This document shows positions 41,514-48,747 of a DNA stretch of 64,000 nucleotides, piece after piece (positions within the stretch are counted from its first letter, which is position 1; every line of letters starts with the position of its first letter). The position numbers were made by a program, and so were the translations under genes. The notes beneath the pieces were generated by a model. It was not told the DNA's origin. It saw only the letters and a program-made list of their open reading frames with translations, and made no database searches. This DNA comes from an uncultured Rhizobiaceae bacterium (GTDB lineage: Bacteria > Pseudomonadota > Alphaproteobacteria > Rhizobiales > Rhizobiaceae), in NCBI GenBank assembly GCA_947259295.1, contig CAMYMG010000084.1, positions 1-64,000 of the forward strand, in the 5' to 3' direction.

Positions 41514-41849
41514 ATGTCGCGCACCACCATCCTCTGGCTGCTGGCAACGATGCCGGTCTTCCTCGCCGCCAGTTCGGCGCTGAAATGGCATGTCGGCAAC
41601 GGCGGCGTGAAGGCGCTGCTCATCGCGCTCGCGCTCTACACGCTGGGCAATCTGATGATGGTTCGCCTGGTGCGCGAAAGCGGCATGGGCGTCGCGATAT
41701 CGGTTTCGGCAGTGCTGCAGCTCCTGCTCGCCAACGCCATCGCCTTCGGCTTCTTCAACGAGCGCCCGAGCCTGACGCAGCTGGCAGGCATCGGCCTTGG
41801 CATCATCGCGGTGGCGCTGATCCTCATTCCGGCGGGGTATCGGACGTGA
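41514..41849 (+). CDS. Small four-helix membrane protein (SMR/EamA-like)
   Basis: 111-residue hydrophobic protein with four helices, starting at ATG 41514 behind GAGGAG at ideal spacing and 3 bases after the ATPase stop. The layout recalls small multidrug resistance proteins, and the C-terminal LAGIGLGIIAVALILIPAG matches the EamA/SMR last helix. The membrane-embedded Glu of helix 1, essential for drug transport in SMR proteins, is absent, so drug efflux is unlikely. It may assist the ABC importer. Confidence 0.75.
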   Translation: MSRTTILWLLATMPVFLAASSALKWHVGNGGVKALLIALALYTLGNLMMVRLVRESGMGVAISVSAVLQLLLANAIAFGFFNERPSLTQLAGIGLGIIAVALILIPAGYRT

Positions 41850-41932
41850 GGGGCGCGCGGGGATGTGGGATGGCGGTGTCGTGGCGAGCGATACGGATAG
41901 CGGCAGAGGCTGGTGACTCGCGAGAGGCGCTT

Positions 41933-42008
41933 CCCCCTCACCCGGAGTGCCAGCCGATTTGCGAAGGGCAAATCGGGGCACTCCGACCTCTCCCCGTGGG
42001 GGAGAGGA
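41933..42008 (+). repeat. Palindromic repeat, family A, copy 3, with a nested hairpin
   Basis: Begins CCCCCTCACCCGG and ends with CTCTCCCCGTGGGGGAGAG. Between them a second palindrome is inserted: GGAGTGCC (41944-41951), CCGATTTGC, a short loop, GCAAATCGG and GGCACTCC (41977-41984). An inverted copy of the outer repeat follows at 42028-42080, giving a doublet of about 148 bp with matching terminal inverted ends. Confidence 0.85.
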
Positions 42009-42027
42009 GAGCGAAGGCGCCGGGCAT

Positions 42028-42080
42028 CCTCCTCTCCCCAACGGGGAGAGGGTGGCCGCGTAGCGGCCGGGTGAGGGGGC
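42028..42080 (-). repeat. Palindromic repeat, family A, copy 4 (inverted)
   Basis: CTCTCCCCAACGGGGAGAG, then GGTGGCCGCG and GCGGCCGGGTGAGGGGG. It is the inverted partner of copy 3 and also faces copy 5 at 42486-42540, so that copies 4 and 5 bracket the DUF559 gene as inverted repeats. Confidence 0.85.
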
Positions 42081-42122
42081 TCGGGGCGCCAGTAGTCCAA
42101 GAGTCCGGCGCCGAGGCGCGGT

Positions 42123-42575
42123 ATGATCGCTGACCCTACCAAGCGTCGCTCGGGAGCGACCCAACGCGCACGCAGCCTGCGCGCCAATGACACCGAGCCG
42201 GACTACAGGCTGTGGGGTGAACTGCGTGGGCGCCGTCTCAGTGGCCACAAGTTTGTCCGGCAGGCCCCTCTCGGTCTCTATATCGCCGACTTCCTCTGCC
42301 GTGCCGAGCTTCTGGTCGTCGAACTGAACGGCTCGCAGCACGCGGAGTCGCAGACCGACTCTTCGCGGGACGGCTGGTTGAACGCGCATGGATATGGCGT
42401 GCTCAAGTTCTGGAACCACGAGGTCATCTCCGAGCGTCGCGCGGTGCTGGAGACGATACTCGCGGCGCTGGAGGGGCGGCTTTCCTCCTCACCCGGCCTT
42501 CGCTTCGCTCCGGCCACCCTCTCCCCGTCGGGGAGAGGAGGGGGACGCGGCTTTTACTCCCCGGACACGCACTGA
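42123..42575 (+). CDS. DUF559 endonuclease-like protein with repeat-derived C-terminal tail
   Basis: 150-residue protein of the DUF559 family, predicted to have a Vsr/restriction-endonuclease-like fold. Family features: PDYRLWGELRGRRLSGHKFVRQ, then GLYIADFLCRAELLVVELNG (acidic residues of the nuclease core), SQTDSSRDGWLNAHGYGVLKFW and an ALEG helix end. The last 29 or so residues (SSPGLRFAPATLSPSG...) are encoded by a palindromic repeat and are not family sequence. Its stop overlaps the start of the next permease (TGATG). The gene sits inside an ABC importer operon between palindromic repeats, which looks like an insertion. Confidence 0.82.
   Translation: MIADPTKRRSGATQRARSLRANDTEPDYRLWGELRGRRLSGHKFVRQAPLGLYIADFLCRAELLVVELNGSQHAESQTDSSRDGWLNAHGYGVLKFWNHEVISERRAVLETILAALEGRLSSSPGLRFAPATLSPSGRGGGRGFYSPDTH
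42486..42540 (+). repeat. Palindromic repeat, family A, copy 5, inside the DUF559 coding frame
   Basis: CCTCACCCGG, a variable centre, CCGGCCACCCTCTCCCC and GGGGAGAGG. It matches the inverse of copy 4 closely. It is translated as the C-terminal tail of the DUF559 protein. Confidence 0.85.
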
Positions 42576-43453
42576 TGGAGCGCACGCGCGACAAGATCTT
42601 GCCGGTGACGATCATCCTCGCGGCGCTGGTCGTGGTCTGGTATGTCGGCGCGGTGATGCTGAACGCGCCGTTCCAGCGCGATCTCGACCGGCGCGGCGAC
42701 GTCACGCGCGGCACGGTGGAATTCCTGCAGGCGACGCTGTCGCAGCCGAAGCCGACGCTGCCGGCGCCGCACCAGGTGGCGCAGAATTTCGTCGAGAACA
42801 CGTTCCTGCGGAAGGTCTCCAGCAACCGCAGCCTTGTCTATCACGCCTGGATCACGCTTTCCTCGACGCTGCTCGGCTTCGCGTTCGGTACCGCGCTCGG
42901 CATCGCCATCGCGGTCGGTATCGTGCACTTCATCTCGCTCGACCGCAGCCTGATGCCGTGGATCATCGCCTCGCAGACCATTCCTATCCTCGCCATCGCG
43001 CCGATGGTGATCGTCGTCTTCGCGGCTATCGGCGTGACCGGCATCATCCCGAAGGCGCTGATCTCGATCTATTTGTCGTTCTTTCCTGTCGTGGTCGGTA
43101 TGGTGAAGGGCCTGCGCTCGCCGGAACTGACGCATCTCGACCTGATGCACACTTACAATGCGAGTGCTGCGCAGACGTTCTGGAAGCTGCGCGTGCCGGC
43201 TTCGGTGCCGTTCCTGTTCGCCTCGATGAAGGTCGGCGTGGCGGCAAGCCTGGTCGGTGCAATCGTCGCCGAACTGCCGACGGGAGCGGTCGCCGGAATC
43301 GGCTCGAAGCTGCTGCAGGGCTCCTATTACAGCCAGTCGATCGACATGTGGGCAGCACTCGTCGCCGGCTCGGTGGTTGCAGTGTTGCTGGTCACGCTGG
43401 TCGGGCTCGCCGGCCGCATCACCGAGACGATGATGGGAGCGCGCCCGGCATGA
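42575..43453 (+). CDS. ABC transporter permease (NitT/TauT type), first
   Basis: Inner-membrane permease, 292 residues, ATG 42575 overlapping the DUF559 stop. It has an N-terminal helix, a periplasmic stretch to about residue 85, then a BPD_transp_1 domain with helices (IIASQTIPILAIAPMVIVVF) and the ATPase-contact loop (LMHTYNASAAQTFWKLRVPA). It was presumably once directly coupled to the upstream ATPase or membrane gene. It overlaps the second permease by ATGA. Confidence 0.87.
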   Translation: MERTRDKILPVTIILAALVVVWYVGAVMLNAPFQRDLDRRGDVTRGTVEFLQATLSQPKPTLPAPHQVAQNFVENTFLRKVSSNRSLVYHAWITLSSTLLGFAFGTALGIAIAVGIVHFISLDRSLMPWIIASQTIPILAIAPMVIVVFAAIGVTGIIPKALISIYLSFFPVVVGMVKGLRSPELTHLDLMHTYNASAAQTFWKLRVPASVPFLFASMKVGVAASLVGAIVAELPTGAVAGIGSKLLQGSYYSQSIDMWAALVAGSVVAVLLVTLVGLAGRITETMMGARPA

Positions 43454-44439
43454 GCGCCCAGGCAAACTCGACGATACCGGCCTGGCGCAGCCTCGCGGCG
43501 GTGGCGCTTGCGGTGGTAATCGCCGCCTTCGTGCTGCATACGCTCGACAGTTCAGCTTTCGTCGCCGAACGCAAGGGGGCGGGACTGACGCTGGCGGTCG
43601 CGGTCTGGTTCCTGGCGTGGTGGGGCAATGCCAGCCTGTCCTACTGGCGGCCGAAGAGCCCGCTGCTGGCGCGGCTGCGCGACGGCTTCGTTGCGCTGTC
43701 CTTCGGGCTGGTGCTGCTGTTTCTGTGGGAAGTGCTGGTGCGCCTCTTCGAGGTGCCGTTCATCCTGCTGCCGCCGCCCTCGGCGATCGGCGTTCGCATC
43801 GCGAGCTCGATCCCGATTCTGGCGGCCGATGTCTACCAGACGATCTTCAAGGCGGTGCTCGCAGGCTACCTGATCGGCTGCTGCTCGGGCTTTGCGGTGG
43901 CGATCCTCGCTGACCGCTTCCTGTTCCTGCGCCGTGGCCTGCTTCCGATCGGCAACATGGTGTCGGCGCTGCCGATCATCGGCGTGGCGCCGATCATGGT
44001 GATGTGGTTCGGCTTCGACTGGCAGTCGAAAGCGGCGGTTGTGACCATCATGACCTTCTTCCCGATGCTGGTGAACACGGTGGCCGGCCTGACGGCGTCC
44101 GGCCAGATGGAGCGCGACCTGATGCGCACCTACGCGTCGGGCTACTGGCAGTCGTTGTTCAAGCTCAGATTGCCGGCGGCCGCGCCCTTCATCTTCAACG
44201 CGCTGAAGATCAACTCGACGCTGGCGCTGATCGGCGCCATCGTCGCCGAATTCTTCGGCACGCCGGTGGTCGGCATGGGCTTCCGCATCTCGACCGAGGT
44301 CGGCCGCATGAACATCGACATGGTGTGGGCCGAAATCGCGGTTGCAGCGCTCATCGGTTCCGTCTTCTATGGCGTGATCGCCCTGATCGAGAGGGGCGTC
44401 ACGTTTTGGCATCCGTCTGTCCGTGGGGGACAGGCGTAG
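43450..44439 (+). CDS. ABC transporter permease (NitT/TauT type), second
   Basis: Second permease of 329 residues, starting at ATG 43450 in an ATGA overlap; the frame stays open far upstream but that part is not protein-like. Two N-terminal helices are followed by the BPD_transp_1 domain (NMVSALPIIGVAPIMVMWFG) and contact loop (LMRTYASGYWQSLFKLRLPA). Two different permeases point to a heterodimeric channel. Confidence 0.87.
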   Translation: MSAQANSTIPAWRSLAAVALAVVIAAFVLHTLDSSAFVAERKGAGLTLAVAVWFLAWWGNASLSYWRPKSPLLARLRDGFVALSFGLVLLFLWEVLVRLFEVPFILLPPPSAIGVRIASSIPILAADVYQTIFKAVLAGYLIGCCSGFAVAILADRFLFLRRGLLPIGNMVSALPIIGVAPIMVMWFGFDWQSKAAVVTIMTFFPMLVNTVAGLTASGQMERDLMRTYASGYWQSLFKLRLPAAAPFIFNALKINSTLALIGAIVAEFFGTPVVGMGFRISTEVGRMNIDMVWAEIAVAALIGSVFYGVIALIERGVTFWHPSVRGGQA

Positions 44440-44466
44440 TTCAGAGGGTAACAAGAGGGTAGAACA

Positions 44467-45438
44467 ATGAAAAAAACGATCGTAACCATGATGGCCGGCG
44501 CCATGTCGCTGGCCGCCGCGCAGGCGATGGCGGCCGACAAGGTGACCCTGCAACTCAAGTGGGTGACGCAGGGCCAGTTCGGCGGCTACTACGTCGCCAA
44601 GGACAAGGGCTTCTATGAGGAGGAAGGGCTCGACGTCGAGATCAAGCCGGGCGGTCCGGACATTGCGCCGGAGCAGGTGATCGCCGGCGGCGGCGCCGAC
44701 GTGATCGTCGACTGGATGGGTGGCGCGCTTGCCGCGCGCGAAAAGGGCGTCGGCCTCGTGAACATCGCTCAGCCCTTCAAGAAGGCAGGCATGGAACTGG
44801 TCTGCCCGAAGGACGGCCCGATCAAGACGGAAGCCGACTTCAAGGGCCACACGCTTGGCGTCTGGTTCTACGGCAACGAGTATCCGTTCTACGCCTGGAT
44901 GAACAAGATCGGTCTGTCGACCGAAGGCGGCCCAGATGGCGTGACCGTGCTGAAGCAGTCCTTCGACGTGCAGCCGCTGATCCAGAAGCAGGCCGACTGC
45001 ATCTCGGTCATGACCTACAACGAGTACTGGCAGTTGATCGACGCCGGCTACAAGCCGGAAGACCTGATCGTCTTCAACTACACGGAGATGGGCAACGACC
45101 TGCTCGAGGACGGGCTCTACGCGCTCGAGGAAAACCTCAAGGATCCGGCCTTCGAGGACAAGATGGTGCGCTTCGTGCGCGCCTCGATGAAGGGCTGGAA
45201 ATACGCCGTCGACAATCCAGACGAGGCCGCCGAGATCGTCATGGACAATGGCGGCCAGGACGAGAACCACCAGAAGCGCATGATGGGCGAGGTGGCCAAG
45301 CTGATCGACAATGCCGACGGCAAGCTGATCCCGGAGGCGTACGAGCGTACCGCCAAGGCGCTGCTCGACCAGAAGATCATCACCAAGGAGCCGGAAGGCG
45401 CCTGGACCTCGACGATCACGGACAAGGCGATCCAGTAG
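44467..45438 (+). CDS. ABC transporter substrate-binding protein (NMT1/THI5-like)
   Basis: Periplasmic binding protein of 323 residues with signal peptide (MKKTIVTMMAGAMSLAAAQA, cleavage AMA). The mature N-terminus VTLQLKWVTQGQFGGYYVAK, then GFYEEEGLDVEIKPGG, is characteristic of the NMT1/THI5 group, which binds pyrimidine-like ligands such as thiamine-precursor pyrimidines. This and the neighbours argue for uptake of uracil, thymine or a derivative. It is the last gene of the importer operon, followed by a hairpin terminator. Confidence 0.88.
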   Translation: MKKTIVTMMAGAMSLAAAQAMAADKVTLQLKWVTQGQFGGYYVAKDKGFYEEEGLDVEIKPGGPDIAPEQVIAGGGADVIVDWMGGALAAREKGVGLVNIAQPFKKAGMELVCPKDGPIKTEADFKGHTLGVWFYGNEYPFYAWMNKIGLSTEGGPDGVTVLKQSFDVQPLIQKQADCISVMTYNEYWQLIDAGYKPEDLIVFNYTEMGNDLLEDGLYALEENLKDPAFEDKMVRFVRASMKGWKYAVDNPDEAAEIVMDNGGQDENHQKRMMGEVAKLIDNADGKLIPEAYERTAKALLDQKIITKEPEGAWTSTITDKAIQ

Positions 45439-45470
45439 GTTTTTCTACCGCCGGCCGGTCCGGACGAATA

Positions 45471-45496
45471 GAAGGGGGCGGGCAACCGCCCCTTTC
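45471..45496 (+). terminator. Terminator after the importer operon
   Basis: 11-bp stem GAAGGGGGCGG / CCGCCCCTTTC (one G-T wobble) with loop GCAA. The downstream T-tract is weak. It is placed 33 bp after the stop codon. Confidence 0.65.
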
Positions 45497-45568
45497 CAGT
45501 TTCGCGGTTCGCGGGGTTTCCTAAAAGATTATCGATACAGCGGGTCGCCAAGAACCTGCCGCCAACCT

Positions 45569-46153
45569 TCATCCGGATCTGGCGAGCGCATCCAGCAGTT
45601 CGGTCAAAGCCAGCGTGTATTCCTGATCCCGGATGTCTTTGTCCTGCCGATCCTCGGCTTCCGATCGCCCGTTCATGGCCGTGGCGAGCGCTGCGCCGTG
45701 GGTGAAATCAACCAGAATGCTGATCCACAGATGCAGGCGGGTCGGCGGCAGGCCGAGTTCGCCCAAGAGTGCCGTCAGATCGTCGGTGATGCGCCTTGCC
45801 TGATCGGGAAAGGCGGACGGTCTCCTGAATATGGCCAGCGTCAGCCCCGGATGCTGCACGACCCGCGACTGATACGACTGCAAAAGCCCCATCAGCCGTG
45901 CCTGAACGCTGCCAACCCGAGGTGCTGTGACACGTGCATAGACCCGTTCCGACAGTGCCCTGATGAGACCGTCCTGATCGCCGAAGTGATGGTAGAGGGT
46001 CATGGGATTGACCTCGGATTTCTTGGCCAGCGCGCGCATGGTGAGCGCATCGGCGCCCCCGCCGTCAAGGATATCGAGCGCCGCCTCCAGCATCGCATCT
46101 GGCGTGACGCTCTCCTGATCGCGGGAGGGCCGCCCACGCCTTCTCGCGGTCAC
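45569..46153 (-). CDS. TetR-family regulator, coupled to a dihydrofolate-reductase-family gene
   Basis: 194-residue TetR regulator. The basic N-tail RRRGRPSRDQ is followed by the HTH (ALTMRALAKKSEVNPMTLYH) and a helical ligand domain of the tetracycline-repressor C-terminal type (QHPGLTLAIFRRPSAF). It starts at GTG 46153, which overlaps the stop of the upstream gene (GTGA), so the two are translationally coupled. A clean operator palindrome upstream of the pair suggests autoregulation. No ligand can be inferred. Confidence 0.82.
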   Translation of the reverse strand: MTARRRGRPSRDQESVTPDAMLEAALDILDGGGADALTMRALAKKSEVNPMTLYHHFGDQDGLIRALSERVYARVTAPRVGSVQARLMGLLQSYQSRVVQHPGLTLAIFRRPSAFPDQARRITDDLTALLGELGLPPTRLHLWISILVDFTHGAALATAMNGRSEAEDRQDKDIRDQEYTLALTELLDALARSG

Positions 46154-46686
46154 CTGACGACCCGATAGCGCGACTGGACCAGCCCCGATGAAAAGGCCTG
46201 GGTCGCCTCATGGGTGAGGCTGATGTCGGATGGGGTCGGACCGAACAAGGGGCGGCCATTGCCCAGCAGGACCGGGACCTGCGTGATCGTCATGTCGTCG
46301 ATGAGGCCAAGTCGCAGAAATGACTGTATTAACTGTCCCCCGTCGACATAGGCCCGGCGACATCCTTCGGCCTCCAGCATGGCCATTGCCTGCTCCGGCG
46401 ACTTGCCGGAAAAGCGAACCTTGTCTTCGAGCTCGACAGGCGGGCGCTGATCGGCGAGCGTTGCGGAGAGAACGAGGACCGGCCGGGTGTAGAACCAGGG
46501 TTTGATATCGCGCACCGCATCGAACGTGCCGCGCCCCATGATGATGGCGTCGATCGTCTCAATGAATGCGTCGTAGCCGTGGTCTTCGGACGGATCGTCG
46601 CGTTCCAGCAGCCATTCGATCGCTCCGTCGTTTCTCGCGATGTAGCCGTCAAGACTGGTCGCAATAAACACATGGCCACTGATCAT
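46150..46686 (-). CDS. Dihydrofolate reductase family protein (RibD C-terminal-like)
   Basis: NADPH-type reductase fold of the RibD_C group, 178 residues from ATG 46686 (a GTG is directly upstream in frame). Typical strings are GHVFIATSLDGYIARNDGAI, AIIMGRGTFDAV, and YVDGGQLIQSFLRLGLIDDM. True folate activity is unlikely; many relatives are uncharacterised. It is first in a two-gene operon with its TetR regulator and lies behind a palindrome. Confidence 0.84.
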   Translation of the reverse strand: MISGHVFIATSLDGYIARNDGAIEWLLERDDPSEDHGYDAFIETIDAIIMGRGTFDAVRDIKPWFYTRPVLVLSATLADQRPPVELEDKVRFSGKSPEQAMAMLEAEGCRRAYVDGGQLIQSFLRLGLIDDMTITQVPVLLGNGRPLFGPTPSDISLTHEATQAFSSGLVQSRYRVVR

Positions 46687-46698
46687 CACGCATTTCCT

Positions 46699-46717
46699 AA
46701 TTATACGGCGTATAATT
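46699..46717. promoter_or_regulatory. TetR-type operator palindrome
   Basis: AATTATAC-GGC-GTATAATT: 8-bp perfect arms with a 3-bp centre, A/T-rich in a G/C-rich background, 13-31 bp upstream of the dihydrofolate-reductase-family ATG on the minus strand. It includes a TATAAT hexamer, so binding would block the promoter. The coupled TetR protein is the obvious ligand. Confidence 0.72.
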
Positions 46718-46884
46718 AATTGCGAAATCCGCGAGCGTCAACCGACCGCGGCGAGCAAACATCATTTTGAACCAAGGTTCTGCCCATGCACTTTGCAGAG
46801 GCAGCCGCAATCGCCCCCTCGCGCGAGCGTAAACGTCGGCATCGCCATGGTTGACTTCCGCAACGGCATGTGTCTCAATCGGAA

Positions 46885-46900
46885 TAGACCGGTCGGTCTA
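46885..46900. promoter_or_regulatory. NemR-type operator
   Basis: TAGACC-GGTC-GGTCTA matches the E. coli NemR box pattern TAGACC-N4-GGTCTA exactly. It lies 24 bp upstream of the cupin ATG, and a possible -35 (TTGACT, 46851) is in the expected region upstream. The NemR-like regulator is encoded just downstream. Confidence 0.72.
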
Positions 46901-46923
46901 ATCGAGAAGCAAGGGAGGTCGAC

Positions 46924-47310
46924 ATGCGTGTTGCCAAGGAGCAGGTGGAAGTCCAGATGCAGATACCCGGCGCGGTGATCCGCCAGCGCAAGGATTTCGG
47001 CGACGCCACGGGACTGGGCAAGATCAGCGGCGAGTATTTCTCGCTGTCGGCCGGCGTCGACACGACGCCGCTCTTCCAGGGGCTAGAGGGCAACGCCTGT
47101 CACTCGCCGCACTGGGGCTATGTGCTGAAGGGGCAGATAACGACGACCGATGCGGCAGGCAGGAAGGAGACGGTCAACGCGAGTGACTTGTTCTACTGGC
47201 CGCCCGGCCACAATGTGAAGGTCGACGCGGATGCCGAGATCATCATGTTCAGCCCGCAGCACGAGCATAGCCATGTCATCGATCATATGATCAAGATGAC
47301 GGGAGGCTGA
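46924..47310 (+). CDS. Cupin-domain protein under a NemR-type box
   Basis: Single-domain cupin of 128 residues, ATG 46924 behind GGGAGG. It has the cupin-like core (SPHWGYVLKGQITTTDAAG then DLFYWPPGHNVKVDADAEI) and a His-rich C-terminal stretch (SPQHEHSHVIDHMIKMTGG). The His cluster suggests metal binding. It is followed 41 bp later by a TetR regulator and preceded by a NemR-type box, so it may belong to an electrophile or reactive-chlorine response; function not known. Confidence 0.8.
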   Translation: MRVAKEQVEVQMQIPGAVIRQRKDFGDATGLGKISGEYFSLSAGVDTTPLFQGLEGNACHSPHWGYVLKGQITTTDAAGRKETVNASDLFYWPPGHNVKVDADAEIIMFSPQHEHSHVIDHMIKMTGG

Positions 47311-47351
47311 GCCGCGAAAGGCTTTGCCGCCAGCAGGGACGCGGAGCGACA

Positions 47352-48026
47352 TTGCCGACAGAAGAGAAGACGAGGCCCGACGCCGACGCTGCTTCGCGGA
47401 TGCATGCCACCAAGCAGCGGCTGATCGGCGCCGGGCTGCAGATGCTGCTGAAGCACGGCTACAACGACACGGGCATCCAGGCGCTGCTGGCGGCGACCGG
47501 CACGCCGAAGGGCTCGTTCTACCATCACTTCAGGGACAAGGAGGACTTTGCGCTGCAGGTTCTCGACAACTACATGGCGGCCGTCCATGACGCGCTCGAC
47601 GCCTGCCTCCAGGACGCGTCGCGGCCGCCGCTCGCGCGGGTGCGCGACTTCTTCGAGACGACCCAGCGATCCTATCGGGAGGAAGGCTACATGGGTTGCC
47701 TGATCGGCGGGCTCGGCCAGGAACTGTCGGGCATCAGCGACGTGTTTCGCTCGAAGATCGCCGAGTGTTTCGCCGCAATCGCCGAACGCATTGCCGGCTG
47801 CCTCGAGGAAGCGCGGGAACGCGGCGAAATCGCCGGCGACTGCGACCCGCGCGCCATGGCCGACTTGCTGGTCGACTGCTGGGAAGGGGCAGCACTGCGC
47901 AGCCGCCTCGAGCGCCGGCCCGACGCGCTGAACACGATGCTCGACTTCTACATGGGCGCCGTCGCGGCCAAGGGGGAAGTTGCCACGTCGACGGAGGCTG
48001 TCGCACCCACGATGGGCCGCCGATAG
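47352..48026 (+). CDS. NemR-like TetR-family regulator
   Basis: 224-residue TetR regulator of the NemR type: HTH in DTGIQALLAATGTPKGSFYHH followed by FRDKEDFALQVLDNYM, then the ligand domain with GYMGCLIGGLGQELS. Its Cys116 matches the position of E. coli NemR Cys106, the redox/electrophile sensor. I start it at TTG 47352 because GGAG lies 5 bases upstream; ATG 47400 is an alternative that would leave only four residues before the HTH. It probably controls the cupin gene and itself through the TAGACC box. Confidence 0.8.
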   Translation: MPTEEKTRPDADAASRMHATKQRLIGAGLQMLLKHGYNDTGIQALLAATGTPKGSFYHHFRDKEDFALQVLDNYMAAVHDALDACLQDASRPPLARVRDFFETTQRSYREEGYMGCLIGGLGQELSGISDVFRSKIAECFAAIAERIAGCLEEARERGEIAGDCDPRAMADLLVDCWEGAALRSRLERRPDALNTMLDFYMGAVAAKGEVATSTEAVAPTMGRR

Positions 48027-48171
48027 TCCAACGGGACGCTCCGGGACTGGGCGCCGCCATCCAGCCGCCTTTATTCACGAGGACGGGGAAACATCCGCCA
48101 TGCGTCAGCGTTGTCGGGGAAGGCACTGAAGCCTGCGCCCGTCAGGCGCTCAATCCCTCATGGAGGATCAC

Positions 48172-48618
48172 ATGTCCCTGAAACTCAAGTCGCCGCTGCT
48201 TGCGGCATTCGGCCTTTCCGCCGCGATGTTTGCGGCTTTCCCCGCCATGGCCGAGACGGTCAAGATGTCTGCAATGCTCGACGGCAGCCAGGAAGTGCCG
48301 TCGAACGACAGTTCCGGCACCGGCATGGTCGAGGCGACCTTCGACACGGACACCAAGATGCTCGACTGGACGGTGGAGTACTCGGACCTGTCCGGTCCGG
48401 CGACAGCCGCGCATTTCCATGGACCTGCCGGCCCCGGCGAAAATGCCCCACCGATGGTGCCGGTGTCGGGCGAACTGGCGAGCCCGATCAAGGGATCGGC
48501 GACGCTGACCGACGAGCAGGCAGCCGCGCTGACCGAGGGCAAGATCTATTTCAACCTCCATACGGAAGCCCACAAGGATGGCGAAATCCGCGGGCAGCTC
48601 GAGAAGGGCGACATGTAG
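48172..48618 (+). CDS. Secreted CHRD-domain protein
   Basis: Exported protein of 148 residues from ATG 48172 (GGAGG 5 bases upstream; an ATG at 48160 is poorer). A signal peptide (cleavage near PAMAE) is followed by one CHRD domain covering the mature chain: MSAMLDGSQEVPSNDSSGTG, WTVEYSDLSGPATAAHFHGP and KIYFNLHTEAHKDGEIRGQL. The conserved His and Gly positions are intact. Function in bacteria is unknown; metal binding is sometimes proposed. A strong terminator follows. Confidence 0.86.
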   Translation: MSLKLKSPLLAAFGLSAAMFAAFPAMAETVKMSAMLDGSQEVPSNDSSGTGMVEATFDTDTKMLDWTVEYSDLSGPATAAHFHGPAGPGENAPPMVPVSGELASPIKGSATLTDEQAAALTEGKIYFNLHTEAHKDGEIRGQLEKGDM

Positions 48619-48642
48619 GCGGTAGTTTCCCCCGATCCGTTG

Positions 48643-48680
48643 CGAAGGGCCTGGGCGGCAGCGCCTGGGCCTTTCGTTTT
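48643..48680 (+). terminator. Rho-independent terminator after the CHRD gene
   Basis: 15-bp stem with three wobble pairs: CGAAGGGCCTGGGCG (48643-48657) against CGCCTGGGCCTTTCG (48662-48676), loop GCAG, followed by TTTT. Confidence 0.8.
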
Positions 48681-48747
48681 CGGTCGATGGCGCGCGACGA
48701 CACGCCGCCGCCGCGATAGGGTGGCGCTACAATTCGGAGGAAATCAC

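Noticed and set aside
41514-41849. Drug efflux pump of the EmrE type
   Set aside because: The essential Glu in the first helix is missing, and the gene is embedded in an importer operon.
46793-46978. Small frame upstream of the cupin gene
   Set aside because: It runs through the operator and the cupin start, has no ribosome site and no protein-like composition.
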